From Mycobacterium pseudokansasii (GTDB lineage: Bacteria > Actinomycetota > Actinomycetes > Mycobacteriales > Mycobacteriaceae): 64,000 bases of DNA. The translations under genes were made by a program, and so were the position numbers. The stretch covers positions 1,922,001-1,986,000 of the forward strand of contig NZ_UPHU01000001.1 in NCBI RefSeq assembly GCF_900566075.1. Reading direction: 5' to 3'. Under the pieces are notes generated by a model that saw only the letters and a program-made list of their open reading frames with translations, was not told where the DNA came from and made no database searches. Shown here piece by piece: positions 8,450-16,200 of the stretch (position 1 is its first letter; each line of letters opens with the position of its first letter).

Positions 8450-9462
8450 GAGCCGCCCCGGATGAGCGTTCAGGTCGGCTTGCGCAGCGGGAGGCCGGCA
8501 GCACGGTAGATCGCGTCGATGACCGTCATGTTCTCGACCGCGTCCTGCGGGCTCGTCTTCACCGGTTCACCACGCAGCACCGCAGCGGCGAACGCGTCGA
8601 GCTGATACGCGTAGGAGGTTCGACGCGGAAAACGCTCCACCCGTTTCCCGTCGGCCGATCGGACCGTAACGCGATGGAAAGACTGCGGCAATACCGGATT
8701 GACTACCCGCAACTCGCCCAGGTCGCCGACCACTCGGGCGCTGATCCGTAACAGCTCAGTCGACCACATGGAGCAGCGCACCCGGCCGGTGTGTCCGTCG
8801 GCGAACCGCACCTCGGCCGTCATGGCGCGGTCGATCTGCGAATCGCGCAGTTTCGCCTGCGCGGAAACGACTTCGGGAGTTGAACCGCCGAAGGTGCGGA
8901 CCATGTGGACCGCATAGCACCCGGTTTCCATGGTCGCGCCGCCGGCCAGCGAGTAGTTGTAGCGGATGTCGGAGAACTTGGGCAATGGTAAGCACAGGTT
9001 GGCTTCCACTCGTGTCAGCTTGCCCAGCTCGCCCGAGGCGATGATCTGCTCAATGCGCAGCGCCAGCGGGTGATAGGGATAGTGGAACGCCTCCATCACC
9101 GCCCGATCCGATTTCGCGGCCAGTTCGGCGATTTCGCGTGCCTCGGCGGCGTTGGCGGTGAACGGCTTTTCGCACAGCACGTGCTTGTCGGCGGCCAATG
9201 CCGCCCGGGTCCAGCGGCCGTGCAAGCTGATTGGCAAGGGGTTGTAGACCGCGTCGAGGTCCGGGTCGGCGACGAGCGAGTCGTAGCTGTCATGGACCCG
9301 GGCGATACCGTGCTTGGCGGCGAAGGCCCGGGCGCGCGAGACATCGCGTGCGGCCACCGCAGCCACCACGACCTCGTCGTTTTCCTTGGCGGGCGTTAGC
9401 AGGGCCAAGGGCGTGATACGGGCTGTGCCCAGGATGCCGATCCGGACCTGTCGAGACACGGG
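8450..9462 (-). repeat. Direct repeat copy A (about 1 kb), contains oxidoreductase copy 1
   Basis: Starts at GAGCCGCCCCGGATGAGC and matches 10619-11631 with scattered substitutions to just beyond the GTG of the gene, where similarity stops abruptly. Same orientation as copy B; the two flank 9463-10618. Confidence 0.85.
8470..9459 (-). CDS. Gfo/Idh/MocA-family oxidoreductase (copy 1)
   Basis: 329 residues, GTG start at 9459. N-terminal Rossmann motif IGILGTARI (7-15), the family signature CEKPF with Lys98, and a C-terminal dehydrogenase domain with CYAVH (His185). Such enzymes oxidise or reduce sugars or NDP-sugars using NAD(P); deoxysugar C-3 ketoreductases such as KijD10 belong here. Compared with the second copy (10639-11628), this one carries Pro128 where copy 2 has Arg (HYPYHP against HYRYHP) and Glu178 where copy 2 has Asp next to the active-site helix. 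These positions are usually conserved, so copy 1 may have altered or reduced activity. Substrate unknown. Confidence 0.85.
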   Translation of the reverse strand: MSRQVRIGILGTARITPLALLTPAKENDEVVVAAVAARDVSRARAFAAKHGIARVHDSYDSLVADPDLDAVYNPLPISLHGRWTRAALAADKHVLCEKPFTANAAEAREIAELAAKSDRAVMEAFHYPYHPLALRIEQIIASGELGKLTRVEANLCLPLPKFSDIRYNYSLAGGATMETGCYAVHMVRTFGGSTPEVVSAQAKLRDSQIDRAMTAEVRFADGHTGRVRCSMWSTELLRISARVVGDLGELRVVNPVLPQSFHRVTVRSADGKRVERFPRRTSYAYQLDAFAAAVLRGEPVKTSPQDAVENMTVIDAIYRAAGLPLRKPT

Positions 9463-9595
9463 CCAGACGCTAACAGCCGGCTTGAGTTGGCGACAAGAAA
9501 CGGTTTGGCCGCAGCCATAGATCGCGATCTTGATGGCTGGCGCCTGCCGGCGGCAAGCCGTTTGAGCCGCCGCCGATAAATTCTATCTATCGCAA

Positions 9596-9616
9596 GATCA
9601 ATTTTAAGAATTGATC
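9596..9616. promoter_or_regulatory. AT-rich inverted repeat upstream of the 9795 methyltransferase
   Basis: GATCAATT (9596-9603) and AATTGATC (9609-9616) form perfect 8-base arms around TTAAG, in a locally AT-rich patch between two divergently transcribed genes. It resembles a dimeric regulator site, but no regulator can be named. The rest of 9460-9794 shows nothing else that I can support. Confidence 0.35.
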
Positions 9617-9794
9617 CGTCCAAGCGTTGGCGCGATAGTTGCTTCCGACGGACGACCGCCCGGTAGTGCAATACCGGCCGATCGGATCGGACGGGCAGAA
9701 AATTTGCCTTCTGAATGACAGAAGACGGCTTGCATAGCGGATGGATTGAACGTCTTGCTGATGTTGCGAAAGACCCTCTGGAAGGTTGGGCTCA

Positions 9795-10589
9795 ATGCGG
9801 TGCCGCATTTGTGATTCAAGTACCCGGCAGGCGTTTACTCACAAGGTCCTTGACAAATACGATTGCACATATTACTTCTGTGCTAATTGCGGTGGCTTGC
9901 AGACCGAAGATCCTCATTGGCTAGACGAAGCGTATGCGAGCCCGGTGACATCTGCTGATACCGGCCTTGTTTTTCGGAACAACTACCTGGCGCGGTTGAC
10001 GTCGGCGGTTCTCCTCGTTCTGTTTGATCGTCGTGGCCGGTTTCTCGATGTCGCCGGGGGTTACGGCATTTTCACCCGCTTGATGCGAGATGTCGGTTTC
10101 GACTATTACTGGACGGACAAGCACTGCCCCAATCTGACCGCACGGGGCTTCGAAGCCGATATGCATCCGGGCGGCGGCCGTTACACGGCAGTCACCGCCT
10201 TCGAAGTGATGGAGCATCTCGCTGATCCAATCGCATTCGTCGCGGAGCTGCTTGAAAATACGGGCACCGACACCATTATTTTTACGACGGAACTCTTCGC
10301 CGGTGAGCCGCCGGCGCCGGAGGCGTGGTGGTACTACACGTTCGCCACCGGGCAGCACATTACCTTCTATCAAAGACCGACGCTGGAACTCATCGGAAAG
10401 CGCTTCGGTATGCATTTTTACAGCTCCGGCATTCTGCACATTTGGACCCGACAGAAAATCAATCCGATCGCGCTGCGAATTCTTACCTGGCTACCTGTCG
10501 CGAGCGCCCTTTACTTATTGCCGCGGGTGGTGCTGGGTTCTCGGACGTGGGCGGATCATGAGAGCCTGATGCGGAAGGGTGCAGGGTAG
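9795..10589 (+). CDS. Class I methyltransferase with N-terminal Cys pairs, low GC
   Basis: 264 residues from ATG 9795; a TTG three codons upstream is also in frame. The N-terminus has C-x2-C pairs (MRCRICD and FCANCGG), suggesting a small zinc-binding knuckle as in some NDP-sugar methyltransferases. Motif I is FLDVAGGYGIFTRLM, followed by AFEVMEHLADP. Two 60-base stretches I counted (9841-9900 and 10201-10260) are 43% and 50% G+C, clearly below the neighbouring genes, which suggests horizontal acquisition. It is flanked on both sides by direct repeats carrying the two oxidoreductase copies. Likely substrate is an NDP-sugar or PGL sugar; O- or C-methylation cannot be told apart. Confidence 0.7.
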   Translation: MRCRICDSSTRQAFTHKVLDKYDCTYYFCANCGGLQTEDPHWLDEAYASPVTSADTGLVFRNNYLARLTSAVLLVLFDRRGRFLDVAGGYGIFTRLMRDVGFDYYWTDKHCPNLTARGFEADMHPGGGRYTAVTAFEVMEHLADPIAFVAELLENTGTDTIIFTTELFAGEPPAPEAWWYYTFATGQHITFYQRPTLELIGKRFGMHFYSSGILHIWTRQKINPIALRILTWLPVASALYLLPRVVLGSRTWADHESLMRKGAG

Positions 10590-10618
10590 GCATCACGGGA
10601 TAGTAGATGCACCCTGCT

Positions 10619-11631
10619 GAGCCGCCCCGGATGAGCGTTCAGGTCGGCTTGCGCAGCGGGAGGCCGGCAGCACGGTAGATCGCGTCGATGACCGTCATGT
10701 TCTCGATCGCGTCTTCGGGGGTGGTCTTCACCGGTTCGCCGCGCAGCACCGCGCCGGCGAACGCGTCGAGCTGATACGCGTAGGAGGCGCGGCGGGGGAA
10801 CCGCTCCACCCGTTTTCCGTCGGCCGATCGAACCGAGAGCCGATGGTAAGAGTGTGGCAACACCGGGTTGAGCACACGCAGTTCGCCTTTGTCTCCGACG
10901 ACGCGAGCACTGATCTGTATCAGATCGGTCGACCACATCGAGCAGCGCACCCGGCCGGTGTGTCCGTCGGCGAACCGCACCTCGGCCGTCATGGCGCGGT
11001 CGATCTGCGAATCGCGCAGTTTCGCCTGCGCGGAGACCACTTCCGGTGTCGAACCGCCGAAGGTGCGGACCATGTGGACCGCATAGCACCCGGCGTCCAT
11101 CGTCGCGCCGCCGGCCAGCGAGTAGTTATAGCGGATGTCGGAGAACTTGGGCAGCGGGAAGCACAGGTTGCCCTCCACCCGGGTGAGCTTGCCCAGTTCG
11201 CCCGAGGCGATGATCTCCTCAACGCGCAGCGTCAGCGGGTGATAGCGATAGTGGAATGCCTCCATCACCACGCGACCGGAATTCGCGGCCAATTCGGCGA
11301 TTTCGCGCGCTTCGGCGGCGTTGGCGGTGAAGGGCTTCTCGCACAGCACGTGCTTGCCGGCGGCCAAGGCCGCCCGGGTCCACCGACCATGCAGGCTGTT
11401 CGGCAAGGGGTTGTAGACGGCGTCGAGGTCCGGGTCGCTGATCAGCGCGTCGTAACTGTCATGTACCCGGGCAATGTCGTGCTTGGCGGCGAAGGCCTGA
11501 GCACGCGATGCATCGCGTGCGGCCACCGCGGCCACCACCACCTCGGTATTTCCCTTGGCGGGTTTGACGAGCGCCAAGGGGGCGATACGGGCGGCGCCCA
11601 GGATGCCGATCCGGACCTGTCGAGACACGGA
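10619..11631 (-). repeat. Direct repeat copy B (about 1 kb), contains oxidoreductase copy 2
   Basis: Pairs with 8450-9462, beginning with the same GAGCCGCCCCGG and ending at the same distance beyond the gene start. It lies 29 bases after the stop of the low-GC methyltransferase. Confidence 0.85.
10639..11628 (-). CDS. Gfo/Idh/MocA-family oxidoreductase (copy 2)
   Basis: 329 residues, GTG start, colinear with copy 1 at 8470-9459. Rossmann motif IGILGAARI, CEKPF with Lys98, consensus-like HYRYHP (Arg128) and TMDAGCYAVH (Asp178, His185). Because it keeps the residues usual for the family, it looks like the fully functional copy. A role as sugar or NDP-sugar reductase or dehydrogenase in making an unusual deoxysugar for the PGL is inferred from family and neighbours; no 2,3-dehydratase that would prove a 2,6-dideoxy pathway is in the window. 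Confidence 0.87.
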   Translation of the reverse strand: MSRQVRIGILGAARIAPLALVKPAKGNTEVVVAAVAARDASRAQAFAAKHDIARVHDSYDALISDPDLDAVYNPLPNSLHGRWTRAALAAGKHVLCEKPFTANAAEAREIAELAANSGRVVMEAFHYRYHPLTLRVEEIIASGELGKLTRVEGNLCFPLPKFSDIRYNYSLAGGATMDAGCYAVHMVRTFGGSTPEVVSAQAKLRDSQIDRAMTAEVRFADGHTGRVRCSMWSTDLIQISARVVGDKGELRVLNPVLPHSYHRLSVRSADGKRVERFPRRASYAYQLDAFAGAVLRGEPVKTTPEDAIENMTVIDAIYRAAGLPLRKPT

Positions 11632-11762
11632 CCGACGCTAGCACCTGACGCGGGCCCAGGACGCGGGAAGGACGCGGAAAGGGCTTGGTACGGCAGTCGC
11701 CGATGAGAACCCTGCCGGTGAGGACGGTGCCTGCCGGCAACGGCGGTGACTGTGGCTATTCC

Positions 11763-12656
11763 TCACCGGTGGGAGGCGAAGAGCCGGTCCAGCACGGCCC
11801 GGCCCGCGCGGTCGTCGTCGTGCACGACCGCGACGTCCCAGTAGTGATATCCGCGTTCGGCGTACCGCCTGTCCAGCACCGCGGCCATGGCCGGCACCTC
11901 ATCGATCGACAGAGCCTGTACCGGCCTGCCGAAGTTGTCCCAGATGCCCACACACGAGTACCCGGCGGTCTGCAGCTGCCCCCACACCACGGTCGGGTCC
12001 GGCGCCCCGGCCATCCGGATCAGTTCCGGGTAATACTCGAAGAACAGCACCGGCCGGGTATCCGCGTAGGCTCGCGCGAGCGCCGGGACCAGAATCGTGT
12101 CGTAGCCTTCCGTGTCCGATTTGACCAGCCTGATCGGCGGCAGTTCGGGGTGACGGTTCGGCAGCTCGGCCACGGTCAGCGCGGCGGCCGCCCCGCCGCT
12201 GCCGCCCTGGGCGAAGCGGGTGTCGCCGCCCTTTCGGACCGCGCCGAGACCGGAGGCTTTGGCAGCGTCGGTGAGCAGCAGGCCGAACTCGATCACGCAG
12301 CGGTCGTCCGACCCGACGTTGCGCTCCAGGTACGGCAGGTACTCGGGGTCCCCCTCGATGCAGAGGATGCGGGCGTCGACTTTGGCGAGGAGTTGCCTGG
12401 CGGAGTCACCGATATTGGCTCCGACGTCGATGACGCCCAACGGCTTGTCGGTCGCGGCGAGGCCGACGGCCAGGTCGATCAGATTCTGACCGTAGGTGGG
12501 GAACAGGCGGGCGTAGTCCGGAAGCCGGTGATACCACGGCATCGCCAGTGAAACGCCTTGCACGTCGCGGATGACGGTGCGCGTGCCGAACCAGTGACGA
12601 ACCGTACGGTAGGAGAGTTCCAGTGCGAGTTGCCTGAACAACTGGCGATAGCTCAT
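11763..12656 (-). CDS. FkbM-family methyltransferase
   Basis: 297 residues from ATG 12656 (MSYRQLFRQLALELSYRTV). The frame continues open upstream, but that part has no family resemblance. FkbM hallmarks: GVIDVGANIGDSARQLL (SAM loop), ILCIEGDPEYLPYLERNV, and VKSDTEGYDTILVPAL with the conserved acidic/Gly motif, then FFEYYPEL. FkbM enzymes O-methylate sugars and polyketide hydroxyls. M. tuberculosis has Rv2955c, an FkbM protein, in its PGL region; this may be its counterpart, but the strand is opposite to what synteny predicts. The SD is weak. Confidence 0.75.
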   Translation of the reverse strand: MSYRQLFRQLALELSYRTVRHWFGTRTVIRDVQGVSLAMPWYHRLPDYARLFPTYGQNLIDLAVGLAATDKPLGVIDVGANIGDSARQLLAKVDARILCIEGDPEYLPYLERNVGSDDRCVIEFGLLLTDAAKASGLGAVRKGGDTRFAQGGSGGAAAALTVAELPNRHPELPPIRLVKSDTEGYDTILVPALARAYADTRPVLFFEYYPELIRMAGAPDPTVVWGQLQTAGYSCVGIWDNFGRPVQALSIDEVPAMAAVLDRRYAERGYHYWDVAVVHDDDRAGRAVLDRLFASHR

Positions 12657-13065
12657 TGTTTTGCGTCCAGATCCACCCGCAGATGGTAACCGACCTTTGG
12701 GGTGCGTCTGCCTTTGCCGCAGAGAGCCCCGGGTCGCGCAGCCTTGACGCAGCGCAGTCACGTGCAGGCGGTAGCTGCGACAGACAAACCGGCGACGGCA
12801 CCCGGTGGTCACCTTCCGCACCGATGTCGGCCCGGTTCGAGGGTGTCGGCGGCTCGCATCGGGAGCCGGTGCGATAACGATATGCCTTAGGGCAGAAGAT
12901 TTTTCGTGATCGATAGGCCGCACCTCGACGACGCGGCCGGCATCGTGAAGCCGGGGGGCGCCGCGGCCGGGTGGGTTGGCTCGTTCATCGCGGCGACCGT
13001 GGCGTACCTTCTGATTGTCCTTCTTCCGGGCTTGACGATGCCGCGGGAGATATCCAGGAGGTTTG
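12657..13065. other. Divergent intergenic region
   Basis: 409 bases between the minus-strand FkbM gene and the plus-strand GT4 transcription unit, so it must hold both promoters. The most AT-rich part is about 12870-12910. Near the right end is a strong SD (AGGAGG, 13056-13061). I see no further gene. Confidence 0.4.
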
Positions 13066-13128
13066 ATGCTTGTGCTGTGCCGGATGAGCGCTGTCGTCAA
13101 GGCAATGGTGGGCGCCGAGCGCTTATGA
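13066..13128 (+). CDS. 20-residue leader ORF overlapping the GT4 start
   Basis: ATG 13066 has a near-ideal SD (AGGAGG, four bases upstream). The frame runs 20 codons (MLVLCRMSAVV...) and its TGA overlaps the ATG of the glycosyltransferase (ATGA at 13125-13128), which lacks its own good SD. The likely meaning is translational coupling. The peptide itself is unrecognised. Confidence 0.45.
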   Translation: MLVLCRMSAVVKAMVGAERL

Positions 13129-14216
13129 AAGTCGCATTCGATCACCAAATCTTCGCCATCCAGCGGTACGGCGGTGTGTCGCGGTATTTTTTCGAGCTGG
13201 CGAGCCGCCTACCTGCCGACACGGTGTCGGAGGTGTCCGTCGTCGCACCTTTCTATATGAACGCCTATCTAGCGGCTGAGTCCGCCCGCGGCTTCACTCA
13301 TGGCAAGTATGTGCCGTTCACCTTCAAAGGCGCACCGGTCCTTGTCGAACTCGCGAACCAGTTAGCGGCACCATTCGCGTGGTCGAAGTCGGACGCGGAC
13401 ATCCTGCACGAGACCTGGCACCCCTTCAAGCCCGTCGGTAAGGCGCGTCGCCGGGTTGTGACCATCTTCGACATGATCCACGAGCTGTTCAAGCCGCCCA
13501 TGGCTAAACTCGCGATCGCCGCCAAACGCGCGTCTGTCAACCGCGCCGACCATGTGATCTGCGTCTCCGAAAGCGCACGCGACGACCTGGTGCGTCTCTA
13601 CGGCATCGACCCGGCCCGCACCAGCGTTGTGCACCTTGCCTGTTCGCTGCCCTTGCAGGCGAACACCACGACTGTCGACAGCGGCGGGCGCAGGCCCTCG
13701 CTGCTTTACGTCGGGCGTCGTGGGGGATACAAGAACTTCGCCACGTTGCTGCGCGCCTACAGCAGTTCGCCGGTATTGCGGGATTTCGAGTTGATCGCCT
13801 TCGGCGGCCCCCCCTTCCTGCGTGACGAGCAGAAAGAGATCAGCCGGTTGGGAGTCACCGACCGGGTGCGCTTCGAATCCGGGTCTGACGAGGAGCTGGC
13901 GGCGCGCTACCGGACAGCCGCCGCATTCGTCTATCCCTCGCAGTACGAGGGTTTCGGGATCCCCCCGCTCGAAGCGATGAGCCAGGGCTGCCCGGTCGTG
14001 TGCAGCAATGCGGGCGGAATTCCAGAGGTGGTCGGGGATGCCGGCGTCTTCTTCGATCCGGATAACCCCGAGGAGCTGCGTACGGTTCTGGAACGCGTGG
14101 TGACGACGGAGAGCCTGCGCGCCGATCTGCGCGAGCGTGGCTATGCACGGCTCCCGATGTTCTCCTGGGACAAGAACGCAGCGGAGACGGCCCGGATCTA
14201 TCGCGAAATACTCTGA
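13125..14216 (+). CDS. Glycosyltransferase family 4
   Basis: 363 residues from ATG 13125 (MKVAFDHQIFAIQRYGGVSR). The frame is open upstream to 12906 without homology, and the family start fits 13125. The N-terminal GGVSRYF motif, mid-protein HVICVSESARDDLV, LLYVGRRGGYKNF, and the C-terminal nucleotide-sugar motif YPSQYEGFGIPPLEAMSQG followed by GGIPEVVGDAG are classic for GT4 (retaining GT-B) mannosyl/rhamnosyl/fucosyl transferases. It has no equivalent in the M. tuberculosis PGL cluster, so it may add a sugar absent from PGL-tb. Donor unknown. Confidence 0.85.
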   Translation: MKVAFDHQIFAIQRYGGVSRYFFELASRLPADTVSEVSVVAPFYMNAYLAAESARGFTHGKYVPFTFKGAPVLVELANQLAAPFAWSKSDADILHETWHPFKPVGKARRRVVTIFDMIHELFKPPMAKLAIAAKRASVNRADHVICVSESARDDLVRLYGIDPARTSVVHLACSLPLQANTTTVDSGGRRPSLLYVGRRGGYKNFATLLRAYSSSPVLRDFELIAFGGPPFLRDEQKEISRLGVTDRVRFESGSDEELAARYRTAAAFVYPSQYEGFGIPPLEAMSQGCPVVCSNAGGIPEVVGDAGVFFDPDNPEELRTVLERVVTTESLRADLRERGYARLPMFSWDKNAAETARIYREIL

Positions 14217-14315
14217 GCCGCTGCCCTATCCGACGTTGTGATGCCGGTCGCGGCGATGTCTGGTCGAATCACCTTGGGGCTACAGGGCATGGCTTTTGCT
14301 TGGTTTTGGCCGGAC

Positions 14316-15080
14316 TCAGTCACCGCGAGCGCGCCACTTCATCCACCAGCGCGCCGCAATGATGACCAGCCTGATGCCGAATCTGGTGGTGATCGGCAGC
14401 CGCTTGAGAAAAGCCTTGTCTACGAAGGTATTACTGAGTCCGCCCAACTCGTTGAAGCGGGCGACGACGACGTCCATGTGCCGGGTGACGAGTGCGGGGT
14501 TGGAGAAGCAGCGGATATTGAAGTCCCAGTCCGCCAGCGACCGGTAGCGCAGGTTGTAGGGGCCGATGCCGCTGAAGAGCTCACGGCGGTAAAAGATCGA
14601 CTGATGACAGATGTTGCGCTTGAACAGCAGGCGATCGAGGTCGAAGGCGCCACCGTAGCGGAATTTGGTTGAGCGCATAATCACGTCGCCGTACACCAGA
14701 TCGCTGTGCTCATGTTCGCCGATGAAGGCGGCCACCCGTGCCAGGGTGTCCGCCTCGTACAGCGCGTCGTCGGCGCCAAGAAAGAGCAACCACGTCCCGG
14801 TAGCCAGGCTCACGCCGCGGTTCATCGCGTCGTAGACCCCGCGGTCGGTGCCGGAACGGACGACCAGGCGCGCGCCGAAGTTGGGGGCAAAGCTGTTCGC
14901 GATATCGAGGGTTGCATCCGTCGAGCCGCCGTCGACCAGTATCAGCTCGAAGTCCCGGAAGGTCTGGTAGGCGATGCTCTCGAGGCAAACCCCTAGCGCC
15001 GAGGCCACGTTCAGGGTGGGGACGATGATGGAAAACATTGGTGCGGCCATGGCGGCTTTCGTTGTTTCAGCAGCTGTCAA
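14316..15080 (-). CDS. Glycosyltransferase family 2, Rv2957 orthologue (fucosyltransferase)
   Basis: 254 residues of GT-A fold: FSIIVPTLNVASALGVCLES, ELILVDGGSTDATLDIAN, then GTWLLFLGADDALYEAD carrying the DxD-type metal site, and GPYNLRYRSLADWDF near the acceptor region. It closely resembles Rv2957, which in M. tuberculosis adds the terminal fucose of PGL-tb, and it lies directly behind the Rv2956 orthologue as there. Start: TTG 15080 keeps a conserved upstream segment (GLTAAETTKAAM); ATG 15050 is the alternative. The GDP-fucose genes in the same cluster support a fucosyl donor. Confidence 0.87.
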   Translation of the reverse strand: MTAAETTKAAMAAPMFSIIVPTLNVASALGVCLESIAYQTFRDFELILVDGGSTDATLDIANSFAPNFGARLVVRSGTDRGVYDAMNRGVSLATGTWLLFLGADDALYEADTLARVAAFIGEHEHSDLVYGDVIMRSTKFRYGGAFDLDRLLFKRNICHQSIFYRRELFSGIGPYNLRYRSLADWDFNIRCFSNPALVTRHMDVVVARFNELGGLSNTFVDKAFLKRLPITTRFGIRLVIIAARWWMKWRARGD

Positions 15081-15104
15081 GCCGGCCTCGCGCAGCGGTT
15101 CCAG

Positions 15105-15836
15105 TCAATTGGCATCACGGAAGAAGATACCGTCGGCCTGCAACATTCGACCATTACGCGCGTCGATGAAACAGGGCAGCAACCCGGTCAATGTGAAGCC
15201 CAATGAATACACGAGATCGAGTGCTTCCGGAATGAGCATGCCGCCTTCATACAACGGTGCGAAGGAGAGTTCGAGTTGCATCCCGACACATTGGTCATTG
15301 ACGGTCGACTTGCCACCGTCGAGCACCTGCTTTTCAAATCCCTGCACGTCGACCTTGAGAAAAGCCGCACCGTTCGGCCGTAGAAATTCCGGCGCCACGG
15401 AATCCAATCGGTGAATCGGCGCCTCCTCGGTGCCGACATAGTTGGCCGGGGGAAAGGCCTCCTGGTGCCGCGTCAGCATGGGCAACACCGAACTGCTTTG
15501 ACCGGCGTTTCCGGCGACATTGACCGAGACCGTCCCGTCGGCATCGCCAAGCGCACACTGCCGGCAATGCCAAAGCGGATCGGTTGCCGCTTTTCTTTCC
15601 AAAGCGGTAAACGGCCGGGATAGCGGTTCGAACGAGACGATGCGGCCTTTGTATCCCGCTCGGCGGAGGCCTTTGGCGTATTGCCCCGTGTTGGCTCCGA
15701 CATCAAAAACGACATCGACCCGACGCAATTCGAGTTGTTTCACAAACTGGTGCCTCAGGTCCCGCTCGGAAAAACGGCGCGGCACTTCGAAGGCGGCGCT
15801 GCGCACGATGAATCGAGCAAGGTCCGACAAATGCAC
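15105..15836 (-). CDS. FkbM-family sugar O-methyltransferase, Rv2956 orthologue
   Basis: 243 residues, GTG start at 15836, the same length as Rv2956 as I recall it. SAM loop VVFDVGANTGQYAKGLRR, then IVSFEPLSRPFTALE, and the FkbM block FLKVDVQGFEKQVLDGG. In M. tuberculosis Rv2954c, Rv2955c and Rv2956 methylate the fucose of PGL. It is followed 24 bases later by the Rv2957-type fucosyltransferase on the same strand, an operon-like pair. Retention of this pair fits a methylated fucose in the local PGL. Confidence 0.87.
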   Translation of the reverse strand: MHLSDLARFIVRSAAFEVPRRFSERDLRHQFVKQLELRRVDVVFDVGANTGQYAKGLRRAGYKGRIVSFEPLSRPFTALERKAATDPLWHCRQCALGDADGTVSVNVAGNAGQSSSVLPMLTRHQEAFPPANYVGTEEAPIHRLDSVAPEFLRPNGAAFLKVDVQGFEKQVLDGGKSTVNDQCVGMQLELSFAPLYEGGMLIPEALDLVYSLGFTLTGLLPCFIDARNGRMLQADGIFFRDAN

Positions 15837-16200
15837 CGTGTGACACTAACATGCCCGTCGGCCTGACTCGCTTGGCCGGCGCCAGGGCTGCGCGGCCGGT
15901 GATCGGGCTTGTTGTCGACAACGGCGAAGGCGGTGACCCCGTTGATGTCGAGCAGCTCGAGCGGTGAGGCGCGCTAGACTACACCGCGGCAACGCGAGGT
16001 GGTTGCGAACTTGCCCTCGAGTTGGCGATACCGCATCACGCGGCGCCGAGCCGCCCGCACATCGCTTGATCATGGTGTGGTTCTTGGGCTTCCGCGCGGC
16101 AGCCGTCGCCCGATTGGGGGGATGCAGTTGGGTGCCGGGGGTTCGGGGCGGTAAGGACCGGCTCGCACCGAGTGCGGCTGAAGCGAAGGGACTTGTCGCC
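15837..16200. other. Divergent intergenic region before the acyltransferase
   Basis: 364 bases between the Rv2956-like gene (minus) and the PapA-like gene (plus). A TAGACT hexamer near 15975 could be a -10 for the plus-strand gene, and GAAGGGA near 16185 is its SD. The reading frame upstream of 16201 stays open, but I see no homology in it. Confidence 0.3.

Noticed and set aside
12906-13124. Upstream extension of the GT4 gene
   Set aside because: The conserved family start MKVAFDHQ is at 13125; the extension has no SD and no resemblance to GT4 proteins.
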